Notes: generated from the letters alone by a model not told the origin. Counted from the first letter of the stretch, positions 9,716-21,440 are shown. The stretch: DNA of 64,000 nt from Pseudorasbora parva (GCF_024679245.1 NC_090191.1:1-64000), one strand, 5' to 3'. Program-made: numbers and translations.

Positions 9716-10839
9716 TACAGCCCTCTCATCATGCTAACCCCCACCACAAAACCCTACCTAAAACCTACCCCTCTTACCTGGGTTCCAGATGGGTCAACCC
9801 TCGACTCCGCACCTCGCGTGGATCCAGCCCGGCCTGGCGTACCCCTCGTGGACGTAGCCCTGGATTCCTGCAAAAAAACAGAGAAAAAAATGATGAGTGG
9901 CTATATAAAATATAGTGTGGGTTAAATAACATAAATGGTTAATATAGTAAATAAATAAATAAACTGATGTGATGATACATACTTATCTGGCTTATAATAA
10001 AAAATAATGAAATTTATTATACATATAATGGCACTAGCAGGACATGGTAACGTTGTTGGCTATCTTTGGACCTGGGCCGCCTTTAGTGGTCAGTAGAAGG
10101 CTGGACCGTGCACAACCATTTCAGGGACCTTAGGGTCCCTGATCTTGGATTTTTCATTCCCCTAACCCTAACCCACAACCCTGAGGTGCACACACCACTC
10201 TAACCCTAAACCTACCCGTCTCACACCTCTGACGTACAACCCTGGGGCAATCACCCCTCACACGCCTAACCCTACCCAGTTACAGCCAGTGGGATCTGAA
10301 CCCTGGCCATAATAGCCCGCTCTAAAACTAACCCTTTGACCCGTACACCGGGCTTGGTGTGACCCCTGAGGAGGAACAGATGGCTCTTAATTTATAATTC
10401 TATCCTATAATTCCCTTTCTTCTTGTTATCATCTATATATACCCTCTCTTTTCCTATAAATACAGTAGTAATTAATAAATAAATAAATAAATGAGTACAT
10501 GAACACATACCACACACACACACCAAACAGTGGAGACGGAGCAGGGTACTGTGGGTTTTGGCCCTGGCCTCGTCCAGTATCCCTCTTTAGTGGAGAGCGC
10601 ATAACCATTTCCGGCTTCTTCGGAGGTCGGATCTTGGATCGATTTCCCCTAACCGTCACTGACCTGGGGTATGGGTTTAACAACCTACCTAACCCTACCG
10701 TGGTATTAGTTGGGGCTTGGTTGGACCCCGAGTAGGTACAGCCATGAGGTACCGGTTTTGGCTGGTGCACAGCCCTACGGCTCACAACCCTGATGAGGGG
10801 ATGACTTCCCCGGAAAAAAAAGGGAAGAAGAAATAGTTT
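9716..10839. repeat. degenerate subtelomeric sequence
   Basis: No gene. A block at about 10040-10160 (CTTTAGTGG, ACAACCATTTC, GATCTTGGAT, CCCCTAACC) is repeated in diverged form at about 10555-10690. Decayed telomere-like motifs (CCCTAACCCTAACCC near 10160, CCTAAACCTACCCGTCTCAC near 10205) show this is old subtelomeric material. An AT-rich stretch with AAAT repeats lies near 10470-10490. Confidence 0.6.
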
Positions 10840-11590
10840 CGGGGGTCCAGGGCAGGCTCACAGAGGAGCTTGGGACTTAGCTGGACCGTAGCAGGACCAA
10901 GGCATTGGGTGAATTGGATTGCCATGTGTGTCTAGCAGGGTACGAGTGGAGTGCTTCCAGATTAGTGGACCTTAAAGGGAATCATAAGACATGGATGGGG
11001 TAAAATGCAGGACTGGGATGATCCGGTTATGACCTTTGAGTTGGGTCCGTTGGTCCGGAGCAGGTTTACAGAAGGTGGTAGCGGGGCTTTAGCAGGATCA
11101 GGGCATTGAGTTGATGGATCGGATCGGTCTGTGGAGAAACATGAGAGGGCTGGTTAGGATGGCCGGGGTTTTTTGTTTTTTTATGGGGGGGTTGGCAGAG
11201 ACTCCCTCCGGCGTCTCTCTTGGCTTATGGCTGGGAGAGATGGCCATCTTGGCATATGGCTGGGAGAGAGAGGCTTATGGCCGGACCCCCCTGCGGGGGG
11301 TCCAGAGCAGGCTTAGAGAAGGACGTGGCACTCAGTGGGGCTTTAGCAAGATAAAGATCTTGAGTTGATAGTTGAGATCGGTCTGTGGAGAAACAGGAGA
11401 GAGTTGGTTAGGATGGCCGGGGTGTGTGTCGGTTCTGGGTGAGGGGAGGGCAGAGACTCCCTCCGGTGTCTCTCTCGGCTTATGGCTGGGAGAGATGCGG
11501 GATGGGGGAGCGAGCCAGGCCCAGACAGGCCCTAGGGAAATGTGCGACCCAGACAGGTCTAGCATTTCTTGGTTCGTCTCTGAAGGGGAA
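10840..11590 (+). repeat. 254-bp tandem unit upstream of the gag-like ORF
   Basis: CAGAGACTCCCTCCGG occurs at 11196 and 11451, and GGCCGGGGT at 11161 and 11415, giving a period of about 254 bp. A shorter diverged copy starts near 10846. Motifs CCCAGACAGG and TCTAGCATTTCTTGGTTCGT match 2905-3480 and 31990-32055. Tandem units directly 5' of an ORF look like a repeated promoter/5' UTR of a retroelement, which is an inference. Confidence 0.75.
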
Positions 11591-11663
11591 GGGGGGTTGC
11601 GGGAAAAATGGGAATAAGAAGGAAAGGGGAGTATCTAATTTATGGTATTTTGTGTCGGGCAGG

Positions 11664-14080
11664 ATGGCCACGGATGACGAGTTCAGGAAATCGGTTAGGG
11701 TGTTCTTCAGGTTCCTCAAGGCGTTCCATCATGAGCTGGGGATAAGGGAACTAGAGGAGCATAACCGCCAGCCAGCGCACATGGCCAGGTTGGCCAGACA
11801 GGCCGCAGGGGGGGTCAGGCCAGCACTGCCAGCCGTGGACACGGACTGGCTTGTTTACGGGAATGCCAGGAACTGGCTGCACACGGGGGTGTGCAGGGAC
11901 ACTATGAGCAGACCCTACTGGGGGCCAGGGTGGACCTGCAAGAGGTGGCTCGGGAGCGCTGGAGTGAGGCCTGGCAAGTGGCAGTCAAGTGGGGCCGCAG
12001 AAACATCAAGGGCCTGAGAAACAGGACAATTGGCTTGGCCACGGCGGAGACCCCCGGGGGGGTAGCAGTAGCAGGAGGGGTACAGGGGCCCCAGAGTGGC
12101 CAGATGGGGGTGCGGGGAGAGGCACCCTGCCCTGGGACATCGGCAGCGCTAGGGCCACCGGAAAAGCTGCAAATCCAGGAACAGGGGGGCCAGGTAATCA
12201 AAGCAACGGTCTCAGGGGCAAGACCAGTGCCACTCCCCAGGAGGAAGATGCCAGTTGGGCGGGGAGAGAAGGGGCCTCCTGGCAGAGAACAGGAAGGGGC
12301 GGAACAAGGCCAGGGGAAAGGGAGTGGGCAGCCGGTAGGGCTGTGTATTGCCAAGAATCTGGCGATACAAGGGTTACGATACGATATATTGTAATATATT
12401 GCGATATTGTAAGAGAGGCAATATATTGTGATTTTTCTTCTTCTTTTTATAATTTATAAGAATAAAGAACACAACCATATGCCTAAAACACGAGACAAAG
12501 TATTTTATTTAATTAATACAGTATAATTTATATCACCAATCACTATTTTGTGCAATCTGAGTAAAGTAAAATGTAAAGTGACTGCAGGATTCTTTATGTG
12601 TATGTTTTTTAAAGGTTCATAGTATAGCAGTGGCTATTTAACAACAGAAAGTGCAGTCTATTTCATTACTGAATGACTGTTATATATTTAATAACGTTAA
12701 GCTATTTTCTATAAAGCAGTCTATTGTATAAAGTGCTATTTCAAGTAACGTTACTGAACTGCAGAGCTGGTCATCATATCCGCTATGATCTTTCATTCTG
12801 CTGCCACCGCTGTCAGTTTTGGTGTGTTTATTTTGTTACTGAGAGGAAAACTTGCAGTACATTCTATCGGAACGCTTCTCAGCAGCGCGGCTGACGTCAG
12901 GATGTTAAGCGAGCTCTCTGTTTCAATGTGTTTCCCGAGTATTAGATTATAACTTGGCCTATTTTGCAAACAAAATGATTCTTGTCGATTTCCTTAGTGG
13001 CTTCTTTTTAGCTGAAGCCAAAATGAGTCCACACTTCAGCTCTGTATACTGCAGGAGCGGAATAATGCTATCATCTTGAGAGCTGGGTTTGCTAATGTAA
13101 ACACTAGTGATTCACGCGCTTCTCCGGCTCCGCATCAGTTATACGTTCTGAGATAACACTGCCATCTAGTGGTTGGGTGTTATAGTCAGTGGATTAAACC
13201 GAATACAAAACCACAAATCTTGGATGTAAATAAATAAATATATAAATATCGATACAGTGTTTTTGAGAATCGATACAGTATCGCCAAACATAATATCGCG
13301 ATATTCATGTGTATCGATATTTTCTTACACCCCTAGCAGCCGGACGCACTGGAGGAGGAGCTTCTGGGGGAAGACCTAGGGGACTTGGAGAACCTAGAGG
13401 AGCTCAGTGTAGAGGCGCTGGAGCTGGGGGAGAGCGCAGAGGAGTCACTGGGGGAAGGAGGGGAGGAGCCGGCGGCGAAGGAGGGGGAGAACAAGGGGGA
13501 GAGAAGGGAGCAGGCTCCGCAGGCACAGGCCACCGGGTTAGTGGCCAGGAGCCTGCACCTTAGACATGTGCACCATGAGGGGGAAGGACGAAATTGGGAG
13601 CTGGCCCCGGTCCGCAGGATCCTCCTCATTGGGGACTCTAATCTGGCCAGGATGCCAGTGATTGAGAACGGAGAAGTGCAGGTGGATTCATTCCCGGGGG
13701 CAAACCTGGCGCAAGCCTACATCCTGATTAAACATAGGACCCCAGTGTCCCCACTGGTAAGGCAAGTGGTCCTATCATTTGGTCTGAACAACAGGAGGCA
13801 GGGGGACCGGGGGAATCTCAAGCAGGCCATCGCAAGGTTGCGGGAAGTGGCCGCTAAAACATTCCCGGGGGCGAGCATCAGGATCCCAATCCTCAACTAC
13901 AACAGGGGTCTGCCGGAGTGGCAGCAAAGTAATTTGAACGGGCTGAATTAACTGATTAGGGGGACAGGGTGTAGTGTGCCCCCACTGCCAGAGGGCAGTT
14001 TCATGACGGAGGCAGACGGGATCCACTGGTCCAGGGGCACGGCAGAGGCTATGCTCCGGCATTGGCTGAACAATATTTGA
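11664..14080 (+). pseudogene. retroelement ORF: gag-like N-terminus and SGNH hydrolase C-terminus, split by hAT insertion
   Basis: ATG at 11664 opens an N-terminal region (MATDDEFRKSVRVFFRF) homologous to the copy at 32133. A frameshift near 11885 moves the frame, and the conserved RWSEAWQVAVKWGRRNIKG follows at about 11950-12010. A hAT element (12336-13335) interrupts an acidic, proline/glycine-rich linker. Downstream is an SGNH-type hydrolase domain: block I LIGDSNLARM near 13625, then VVLSFGLNNRRQ and, at about 14015, the terminal DGIHW that supplies the Asp/His of block V. A TAA at 13949-13951 splits the domain and the natural stop is TGA at 14078. At least one frameshift, one stop and one insertion make it inactive. 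Related gag/SGNH ORFs are abundant in fish genomes. No polymerase lies next to it, so I cannot assign the element class. Confidence 0.7.
12336..13335. mobile_element. non-autonomous hAT element, 1,000 bp
   Basis: An 8-bp target duplication GCAGCCGG flanks it exactly (12328-12335 and 13336-13343). Ends are TAGGGCTGTGTATTG and the inverse of TAGGGGTGTAAGAAAAT, typical hAT termini. CGATAC/GTATCG motifs lie subterminally at both ends. No transposase. Element plus one target copy is 1,008 bp, a multiple of three. Confidence 0.93.
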
Positions 14081-14590
14081 GGACCAGGGGGAGGTGGAGG
14101 GGCCCCCAGGAGGCCGAGGGGGACTGGACTTGCTTTTTTCTGGTTCTTTTTGAGAGATGTATATATTTGTTTTGATCTTCATTTTTGATTTTTTTAGTGG
14201 GAATACGTTGGGGAGGGGAAGAAGCCTGAATTGCAATTTCTGTTAATACGTAAAATATAAAGAAAAAAAAAAAGAAATAAAGAAATATATAATTTTGAAG
14301 AAAATCGTATGATGCGTTTTCAGTTAATGGAAGAGGCATTAAGGAAAGTTAAATTTTTAAAATAAAAATTAAGTAAAACGATGATAAAAAACAGAGAACA
14401 TGATGATCGAGGAAAAGGTAGGATGATTATCCTAAGGTCCATCCTTGTTACTGACTCTCCAGGGTCCAACTACTAAACATGGGTAGATTCCCAGTAGAAA
14501 ATGGGCAGCAGTAGAGTTGTTCAGCTTCAAAATGGGACAAAAACTTGGGGACTTACCCAAACCAGGAAGGGGTTCTTTGGAACCTAGAAT
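14081..14590. other. downstream flank of the gag/SGNH element
   Basis: G-rich then T-rich sequence passing into an A-rich run near 14258-14290, compatible with a decayed 3' UTR and tail of the preceding retroelement. Beyond 14300 nothing is recognisable. Confidence 0.4.
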
Positions 14591-14995
14591 AATTTCAAGT
14601 ACTTACCATAGGCAAGGGGAATCAAGCGATTCCGCGGCCGGCACACCCCTCGAAACTTTGGGGAAACTTAACTTACTGCGGACGAGGTTGTAGGTTAGGA
14701 TGAAGGTATCCATGTGGTGAAAGTAAGGAATAACAATGAGAACTTCGGTTTTCACCAAGCAGGACTGATCCTGCAAGTTCGAAAGACAGAGTAAAACTTC
14801 GTTTTTTCCCAAAAAGCAAGCGATTCAGCTGTCAAAACTTCGGGGAAACTTAGGAAGTTTTCGGGGACGAGGTGGTAGGTTAGGACGAAGGTATCCAAGA
14901 GAGGCCACCAGAGAGGAGGGTGTCTAGTGTGTGAGGCGCCGAAACACCCGATGATACTCTGGAACACTACTGATGACAGTGTCTGGAAATAACTC
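14590..14995. repeat. imperfect direct duplication, ~195 bp period
   Basis: Segments near 14630-14712 and 14820-14895 share AAGCGATTC, AAACTT-GGGGAAACTTA, GGACGAGGT-GTAGGTTAGGA and GAAGGTATCCA. The right flank (14911-14986) is a diverged relative of 6965-7052. The ORFs of 69 and 71 codons on the minus strand are this repeat in translation. Confidence 0.7.
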
Positions 14996-16140
14996 CTTCA
15001 TCATGCTTTATTGAGGGGACTAGGGGGGTTGTGCTTTCGTAGGGTTTTTCGGCTGAAACTAACCTGGGTAGATAAATAGGGGATCCATTCCCACACCCTC
15101 TCCTTGCCTAACCCTACAGGTCGTAGCCCTGATAGATCAATGCAATGAGGGGGGATTGGGATTTAGCTCCATGTTCTTGCTTAACCCAGCCTGTCACAGC
15201 CCTAATGGGCCAATGCCCCGGGTATGGGGACACAGGCCTTTTCTTTAAACCTACTAGGGGTAGCCCTGATAGTTTTTTTTAAAAAAAAAGGAAAAAGGGT
15301 GGTTGATTTTTTTTTTTTTTTTTTTTGTGGGGGAGATGGGCGGGTGGTAGTGCAGATTAGTTGGGACTATTCTATGCTTGGGTTCAGGTGGCCATGCTAG
15401 TTGCAGCCCATGGGGGGGCTGGGGGGTTGGTTCAACCAGCCAAGGGATAGAATTAGCTAAGGGGTCCCTGGGGGGAGGAGGGTGGGTTGGGAGGTTGCGT
15501 TGGGTTGAGGAGGCAAGATGCAAAAAGAAGTCCAGACGTGCACCCTTCCCTTAAAATCTACCCCTCACAATCCGGATGGATTGGTGAGATGCATTGGGAT
15601 GAGTCTCTATGCTTATCCTCTGAGGGCATGGCTCCGTAGCTGCCGGAGATAGGAGTGGAATTGGGCCCTGGGTTCATTCTTCATTTGGGATGTATCCTCA
15701 CAACCCTTTCGGGCCTAACCCTGTCTGATACAGCCCTAATGGGTGGATGATAAGGGCTTGGTATGTTCACATTTATAGCCGGAGTGTTGTTTGTGGAAGG
15801 TTGGAATGAAGGGGTTCACCCTGTAGGGAGCCTAGGGAGGTGATAGGAGAACTAAAGGATTGAGGTCAAGCATTGGACAGCCCTGCTTGTTACAGACCTG
15901 AGGGGGGGCTGGGGCGACTTTCAACCTACAAATTGATTCTGTCTGTTCCCGGGGACAAAGGGCGTTGGGGATTTTATTTTGGGGAGGGGTGTGGGGTTGG
16001 GTGTGGGTTCGTTGGGGGTTTAGATTAGAGTTGTGGGGAGTATCGTGGGCCCAGCAGGCCATGCATTCCCGGGGGGGGGGGGGGGGGGATTTTTGTTATG
16101 AGGGCCCGAAGCCAGGTTGGCAATTCCTGAGTAAGGACAA
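14996..16140. repeat. decayed subtelomeric repeats
   Basis: Loose repeats of CCTAACCCT followed by TACAGCCCTAATGGG-like text occur near 15108, 15185, 15248 and 15715. They resemble the block at 10160-10330. Poly-T/poly-A tracts lie at 15271-15326 and a poly-G run at 16070-16088. No gene is supported. Confidence 0.55.
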
Positions 16141-16240
16141 CGGTAGAGTCTAACAAGCGTCGGCCCGTGCGTGTCCTCAGACTCCCTTCCGGCCTGGCGG
16201 AAGCTGTTGTAATTCCAAAAAACCTAACCCTAACACCAAT
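16141..16240 (+). repeat. diverged fourth copy of the spacer terminus with telomeric seed
   Basis: GGTAGAGTCTAACAAGCGTC, GTCCTCAGACTCCC and AGCTGTTGTAATTCCAAAAAA align with the termini at 898-1035, 2695-2838 and 8825-8968, and it ends in AACCTAACCCTAAC. The hairpin is kept but with different bases (CTTCCG, loop GCCTGG, CGGAAG at 16186-16203). This is the innermost copy. Confidence 0.8.
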
Positions 16241-16600
16241 AAATGTTAACAAGTTTGTGTGTGCATTTTTGTTGTTGTTGTTGTTTGTTTAATGTTCGTG
16301 GATATTGTGTGCACGTTCTGACACGTTATGCCTCATCCTTAATGTTAAATCATGTACCTAATTAGATAATACATTTGACATACTTGATTTGAAAGTTGTG
16401 TCTGTCGTTTCCACTCGAAAACATCTGGATGACCATGCAGGTGTATAACAACAACCACAACAATACCAATAATAATGTCAGCAACAAACACATCGCAAAA
16501 CTAAATTGTTACCAAAATAGCATACAAAAATAAAAACACTCACCTGTTGATGACGCTTCGCCTGTAATAAGAAAAAAAACATTGCGCCTATGGAGAGTCC
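16241..16600. other. unassigned AT-rich sequence
   Basis: A GTT trinucleotide run near 16270 and scattered ACAACAA motifs. I see no gene or known repeat. Confidence 0.4.
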
Positions 16601-17306
16601 TCATAATGATGTTGCGTGTGTGTCTCAAGTCAACAGTGCTTTTTGCAACACAGATTGCTTCAAAGCAGCCTCTTTTCTTTTTTTACAGTGATATGAAATT
16701 GGATTGGTTTCTGAAGAAAAGTTTTTCATTTCTGTTGTTAAAGATGATGGATTAGTTGTTTCATTTGGTGCAAGTAAAACAAACCCGCCTTCAAATTTAA
16801 AGACACCCTCAGCCTCTCCACTCACCCTCCCACTATGTGTTCTATGGGCCACAATCCGCACGGCAACAGCAGTTGGGGTGTGTGTGTGTGTGTGTCTCAA
16901 GTCATCTTCATTTATATAGTGCTTTTTGTAACAGATTGCTTCAAAGCAGCTTTTTTATTTTTTTTTATTTACAGTGATATGAAATTACTTTGGTTTTTGA
17001 AGATAATTTTTCCATTCATTTCTGTTGCAAAAGATTGATTAGTTATTTCATTTGGTGCAAGTAAAACAACCCCACCTTCAAATGTAAAGGGGCGGTGAAA
17101 CACTCAGTTTCAGTCAATCTCATGTCAATCTTGAGTACCTATAGAGTAGTATTGCATCCTTCATATCTCTGAAAAGTCTTTAGTTTTATTATATTTGTAA
17201 AAGAAATATGGGCTGTACCGAGTCTTTCCGGAAAAAACCAAGCGGCTGGAGGCGTATCGTGTGGGCAGAGCTAATGAATGACGAGTGCGCACAAAGCGGT
17301 GACGTA
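16600..17306. repeat. dispersed fish repeat with internal duplication
   Basis: CAGATTGCTTCAAAGCAGC, CAGTGATATGAAATT and CATTTGGTGCAAGTAAAAC occur twice, about 290 bp apart (16650-16790 and 16930-17070). A (GT)n tract lies at 16878-16893. The part at 16805-16880 (CCTCTCCACTCACCCTCCC, GGGCCACAATCCGCAC) recurs at 30740-30800. The tail from 17090 (TCTTGAGTACCTATAGAGTA, GAGTCTTTCCGGAAAAAACC) is a common cyprinid-type repeat. The class is not certain. Confidence 0.6.
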
Positions 17307-17817
17307 CTCAAGCGTGGAGAAGAAAACGCTAACCAGATTCAACTAATAGATATGATATGATATGAACTTATAGATATGATCCAGAATCAGATCCAGAGGC
17401 TGAAATAAATTGAACAGGAGAAACAGCAGCAGCAGGACGTCCGTCTCTGTGGTATGGACTGTATTTAGTGGCCTGAAAACATTTGTGTGTCTTTACTCGC
17501 AGTTTACGAGGACATGATTCGGTTTATGGACTATTGTATGTGACCAAACCTTAGTAGCAAGCAAAACGGTTAGGGTTAGGGTTAGGGTTAGCTAACCCTA
17601 ACCCTAACCCTCAAGCGCGGAGAAACCCATGGCTATCTCAGCTAATAGATATGATCCAGAATCTAATTCGGAGGCTGAAATAGAAACAGCAGGACGTCCG
17701 TCTCTGTGGTATGGACTGTATTTAGTGACCTGTCAACATTTGTCTTTACTCTCAGTTTATGAGGACATGATTCGGTTTATGGACTATTGTATGTGACCAA
17801 ACCTTAGTAGCAAGCAA
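17307..17817 (+). repeat. tandem duplication with telomeric palindrome between the copies
   Basis: Copy A (17307-17571) and copy B (17611-17817) share TCAAGCG-GGAGAA, AATAGATATGATCCAGAATC, CAGGACGTCCGTCTCTGTGG, GACATGATTCGGTTTATGG and CCTTAGTAGCAAGCAA. Between them lies inverted telomeric sequence. Copy B continues at 21760 after the inserted DNA element. Confidence 0.88.
17572..17611. repeat. head-to-head telomeric palindrome, 40 bp
   Basis: Three TTAGGG-type units run into AGCT at 17590-17593 and then reverse into three CTAACC-type units. The 20-bp arms are perfectly complementary with no spacer. The left junction shares GGTTA with the flank (AAAACGGTTAGGG). Confidence 0.95.
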
Positions 17818-18252
17818 CCCTTGTCAAAAAATCCTTAAGGATTTTTAATGGAAATCTGTACAGGATTCCATTAAAAATTTCTATCATATTTTGGAACCGT
17901 TCCTATAGGATTCCGTTAGAAATAATCTTATAGGATAATTTATGTCTTGTCCTTTAAGATTCTTATCTGATTCCTATAGGATTCCGTTAGAAATAATCTT
18001 ATAGGATAATTTATGTCTTGTCCTTTAAGATTCTTATCTGATTCCTGTAGGATTTTTTGGGAATTGTCTTATAAGATAATGCATAAATATCCCGTAGGAT
18101 AAATCCTAAAGGATTCCAATAAGATTCCAAATGTAATCTGATTCCTACTGGATTCTGTGAGAATTGTCTTATAAGACAATACATACATATTCTGTAGGAC
18201 AATTTCAACAGGATTTTATTGGATCCAATTGGGTCTTTCTCTCTCTCTCGCT

Positions 18253-18254
<2 letters not shown>

Positions 18255-18313
<59 letters not shown>

Positions 18314-18320
18314 AAACACG
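18255..18320. repeat. (CA)n microsatellite
   Basis: About 60 bp of CA dinucleotides after a CTCTCT stretch, with a few ACAAACAC variants at the right edge. ORFs rich in His-Thr are its translation. Confidence 0.97.
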
Positions 18321-18328
18321 CACACCGT

Positions 18329-18432
18329 TTTGCTATCTTTGCTTTTTACATGGTAGGGAAGGCATATTCGGACACAGCAAAGATAGCAAAGTGTACCAAG
18401 GCTACTATGTCTGAATACTTGGTACACTGTAA
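18329..18432. repeat. two adjacent short hairpins
   Basis: TTTGCTATCTTTGCT is matched by AGCAAAGATAGCAAA about 45 bp later. Right after it, GTGTACCAAG is matched by CTTGGTACAC. Both are perfect inverted repeats, probably remnants of a fold-back MITE. Confidence 0.75.
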
Positions 18433-18499
18433 GAAAGAAAAAAAAGTAGAATTAGACCCTTTTCACATTTCCAGGTTTCTCAGAGCGGAAGTCGTCATA

Positions 18500-18790
18500 G
18501 TTAGGTTAACTTCCCTTACGAAAAAGAACTATGGTTTTACTATAGTAAAACTGTAGTTTAACTATGACTGTAGGAACCGTGGTATTTTGGTGCGAAACCC
18601 ATGGTTTTTAAAAAACATGGTTTTACTACAGTTATATTGTAGTAATAAGTAGTAATACTACAGTAAAACCTTGTAACCATGACTGCAGTAACCATGGTTT
18701 TTGCAGTAAACATGGTTTTAAAAAACATGGATCATGTACCATAAATTGGTTGTATTACCACAGTGCAGCCATGGTTTTACTAAATTATCT
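18500..18790. mobile_element. palindromic MITE with CCATGGTTTTACTA motif
   Basis: Dense inverted copies of CATGGTTTTACTA and TAGTAAAAC/ACCATGG, plus GCAGTAACCATGGTTTT, characterise a fold-back MITE family common in cyprinid fish. Exact ends and target duplication are not resolved. Confidence 0.6.
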
Positions 18791-19631
18791 TGAAGTACAT
18801 TTAAGTAATTAAGTTACAACAAACATCTAAATAATAACAACAGAAAGTTACCATTCTATGATACAAACTTTATTACAGAAATTACATAATCTGAACAAAA
18901 ATATAAACTTTCATGTGTTCTCATGTGACATAAAAAAAAGTTGTAAATTATTGGTGATAAAGTGGTGCTGTGCAATGGTTAAAAAATTCAGTTGCTAATT
19001 TACAAATAAAAAAATAGCAATTTGGTCCACTGTAATAATGATTTATATACAAAAATAACATTGTACAAATAAAAATGACTTAAAGCACCTTTAAATACAC
19101 AGCATCTTCCTCCTCTAAAATGTCTATAAGCTGTAAACATGTGCCCAAAACAAGCATACGTTTGCAATTTATACTGTACATAAATTAACAGGATTATAAC
19201 AACATTACTTAACAATTAATTACTTTATTACCTAAAAACATTACTAAAATAATGTTTAAAATGATATCCACTCACAATAGATGAAGACATGAAGTCTCCT
19301 GGTGGTGGACGAATACATTCTAGGTGGAAAAGTGTTCAAAAGCATGTGATGCAGCATCCATGCCAGCAGCTGTCAGTGTGAAGTCTGTCATATAGGCCGG
19401 CAGGTTACAGGCCAGCTTTGGTTTGGTTCTGTCTTGACCATCAGCCCAAATGGATGTAGGAGCTAAAATGAGAAGAATACACACCACATTAACACACGGC
19501 TTGCTGGAATTCTTAACTTTACTATCGAGTAGCCATTTAATAATGTCCAAGTGCAATGATGTCTATTCATTCAGTGTTTTCACAACCCATAAATTATTAT
19601 GGCTCCAAAAGCAAAGCAGAAAGAATGTACA
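18791..19631. other. unassigned AT-rich interior
   Basis: Small ORFs on both strands without recognisable domains. Nothing supports a gene. Confidence 0.4.
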
Positions 19632-19635
19632 TTAA

Positions 19636-20126
19636 AGGATTAGTTCACCCCAAAATGATAATTCCTATTCTTTTACTCACCCCAATGCCATCCAAGATGT
19701 TCATGTCTTTCTTCCTTCAGTAGAAAATAAATAAACATGTATATATATTTTTTAACCTCAAATGCTCGACTTTGATGATGTATGGCTTTGTGGCGTCATT
19801 ATGTTGGAAAGGTCACGTGTGTGATGTATGTGGAAATATCGTCCCAGTGTTAAAACAAACGTGCAAAGACTAAATCAAACACCCTTTACAAAAATAAAAG
19901 GTAAAACAACGATGTCGGACAATTTTAAAGTTAGAGGAGAACATGAGATGGAGTTTTTCGGCACTGGGTCAGCACTGACCTTTCCGGCTTAATACGCAGT
20001 GGGAAAACAACATCAAAGTCATGCATTTCAGGTAAAAGGTATATAAAAGCTTTTTTTTTTTTTTTTTAATAGAAAATGACCGATGGAAATTATCAGGAGA
20101 TTTTAATTTTGGGGTGAACTAATTCT
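19636..20126. mobile_element. TTAA-flanked MITE, 491 bp
   Basis: TTAA at 19632-19635 and 20127-20130 flanks ends AGGATTAGTTCACCCCAAAA and its near-perfect inverse (20 of 21 positions). A TTAA target with short inverted ends fits Kolobok or piggyBac-type elements. The AGGATTAGTTCACCC terminus is widespread in cyprinid genomes. No ORF. Confidence 0.88.
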
Positions 20127-20130
20127 TTAA

Positions 20131-21440
20131 CAATACAGAACACGATTTTAGATTTAAATTCAATTTCTATTTGTTATTAATCTGCCAGGTTCTCACACCA
20201 GCCAATCACAGCGCACTCCCTCTCCCGAATACTGATTACTCACACCTGAACCTCATCACACTCATCTCCACTATAGATAATACCAGTAAAACTCAATAGT
20301 TTTGTGACCTGTTTTAATATAAACAGGGTTTGTGTTTTTAGGTTTACTTGTTAATTTAATATTGCTCATACAGTGTCACTAATGTTTTGAATCTCAAAGC
20401 CTTCTTAATATGTATAATTTTGCTAAAGAAAATAACTAAAATCATGCTGATATTATGTCAAATATTATGTGAAATACATGCATATAAAATTACCTTCCTC
20501 AGTTCACCCGTTTCTTACAGCTCTGTCAGCAGCTTCCTCCGGAAATGTTGGAATCTTCCCCTCTGTTGTAGATGGGTTTTTTTTGTCCCTCCTGAAATCA
20601 CAGAACATTTTTACAATATTTGTTTACCAGTTTGCAGCTAATTTTCGCGCTCCATGTAACTGACATCATCGATGAACAGCAATGTTACAGTGTATACTTT
20701 TAGATTTTTGATACGTACCATTGACAAATTAGCAGCAAAACCTTAACAAAACTATCAAAACATTTAAGTTTCACATAAAGATTTATTTAAAAGCTCAAGT
20801 TCTCATAAACAAGGGCTCAATCGATCAAATCGATAGAGTTAGTTACCCTCTTGTGAAAACGGTTGAGATGCTGACTTTTCCCGAAGACACTAAACCATTT
20901 CTATCAAGTAAATATTCAACAGAATTTTGTCAGTTAACGTAAGAAAGGTGTCAGGAACAGTTGTGTGCATTATTTGTGTGGTTTTAGGGACTAAACTCAC
21001 CTGAAACTAGTGAAAACAGCGTCTGAGGAAGTGCTGCTCGTTTGACTCCGAGTCCCCGTTTCCATGGCAACTCTGCTCCAGTGTGGTTTGAAGAACGCGA
21101 TTTGAATGTCCAACGCGCATGCGCATTAAAACGCCACAGTCACACATCATTTACATAAATAACCAACTAGATTTAAAACATTACATAAATAAAAAATCTC
21201 ATTGATATTAAATCATGAATTTAAAATTAATTTAGTCATATATGACCAATTCATAGGTGCAAAATGCCACCCCTGCACTAGATAGTGAGATATATATATT
21301 TTATATTAATGTATTTTGTATTATTATAGGAACACGCAATCTAATTATTTAATTTGAAAGTGTGATTGTTTTTCTATGCAAACGCTTTGCTTTGGTTATA
21401 TAACAATATTAAGCCAATCTCTGTGTTTTTTCATAGAAAA
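20131..21440. other. unassigned sequence inside the 3.9-kb element
   Basis: ORFs of 84 and 64 codons near 20387-20663 overlap in different frames and show no family features. No reliable gene, RNA or repeat call. Confidence 0.4.

Noticed and set aside
12989..13335. Host gene between 12336 and 13335
   Set aside because: The whole interval is a non-autonomous hAT element with exact target duplication and no ORF of interest.
18164..18556. 130-codon ORF with a His-Thr run
   Set aside because: The ORF runs through the CA microsatellite and MITE sequence.
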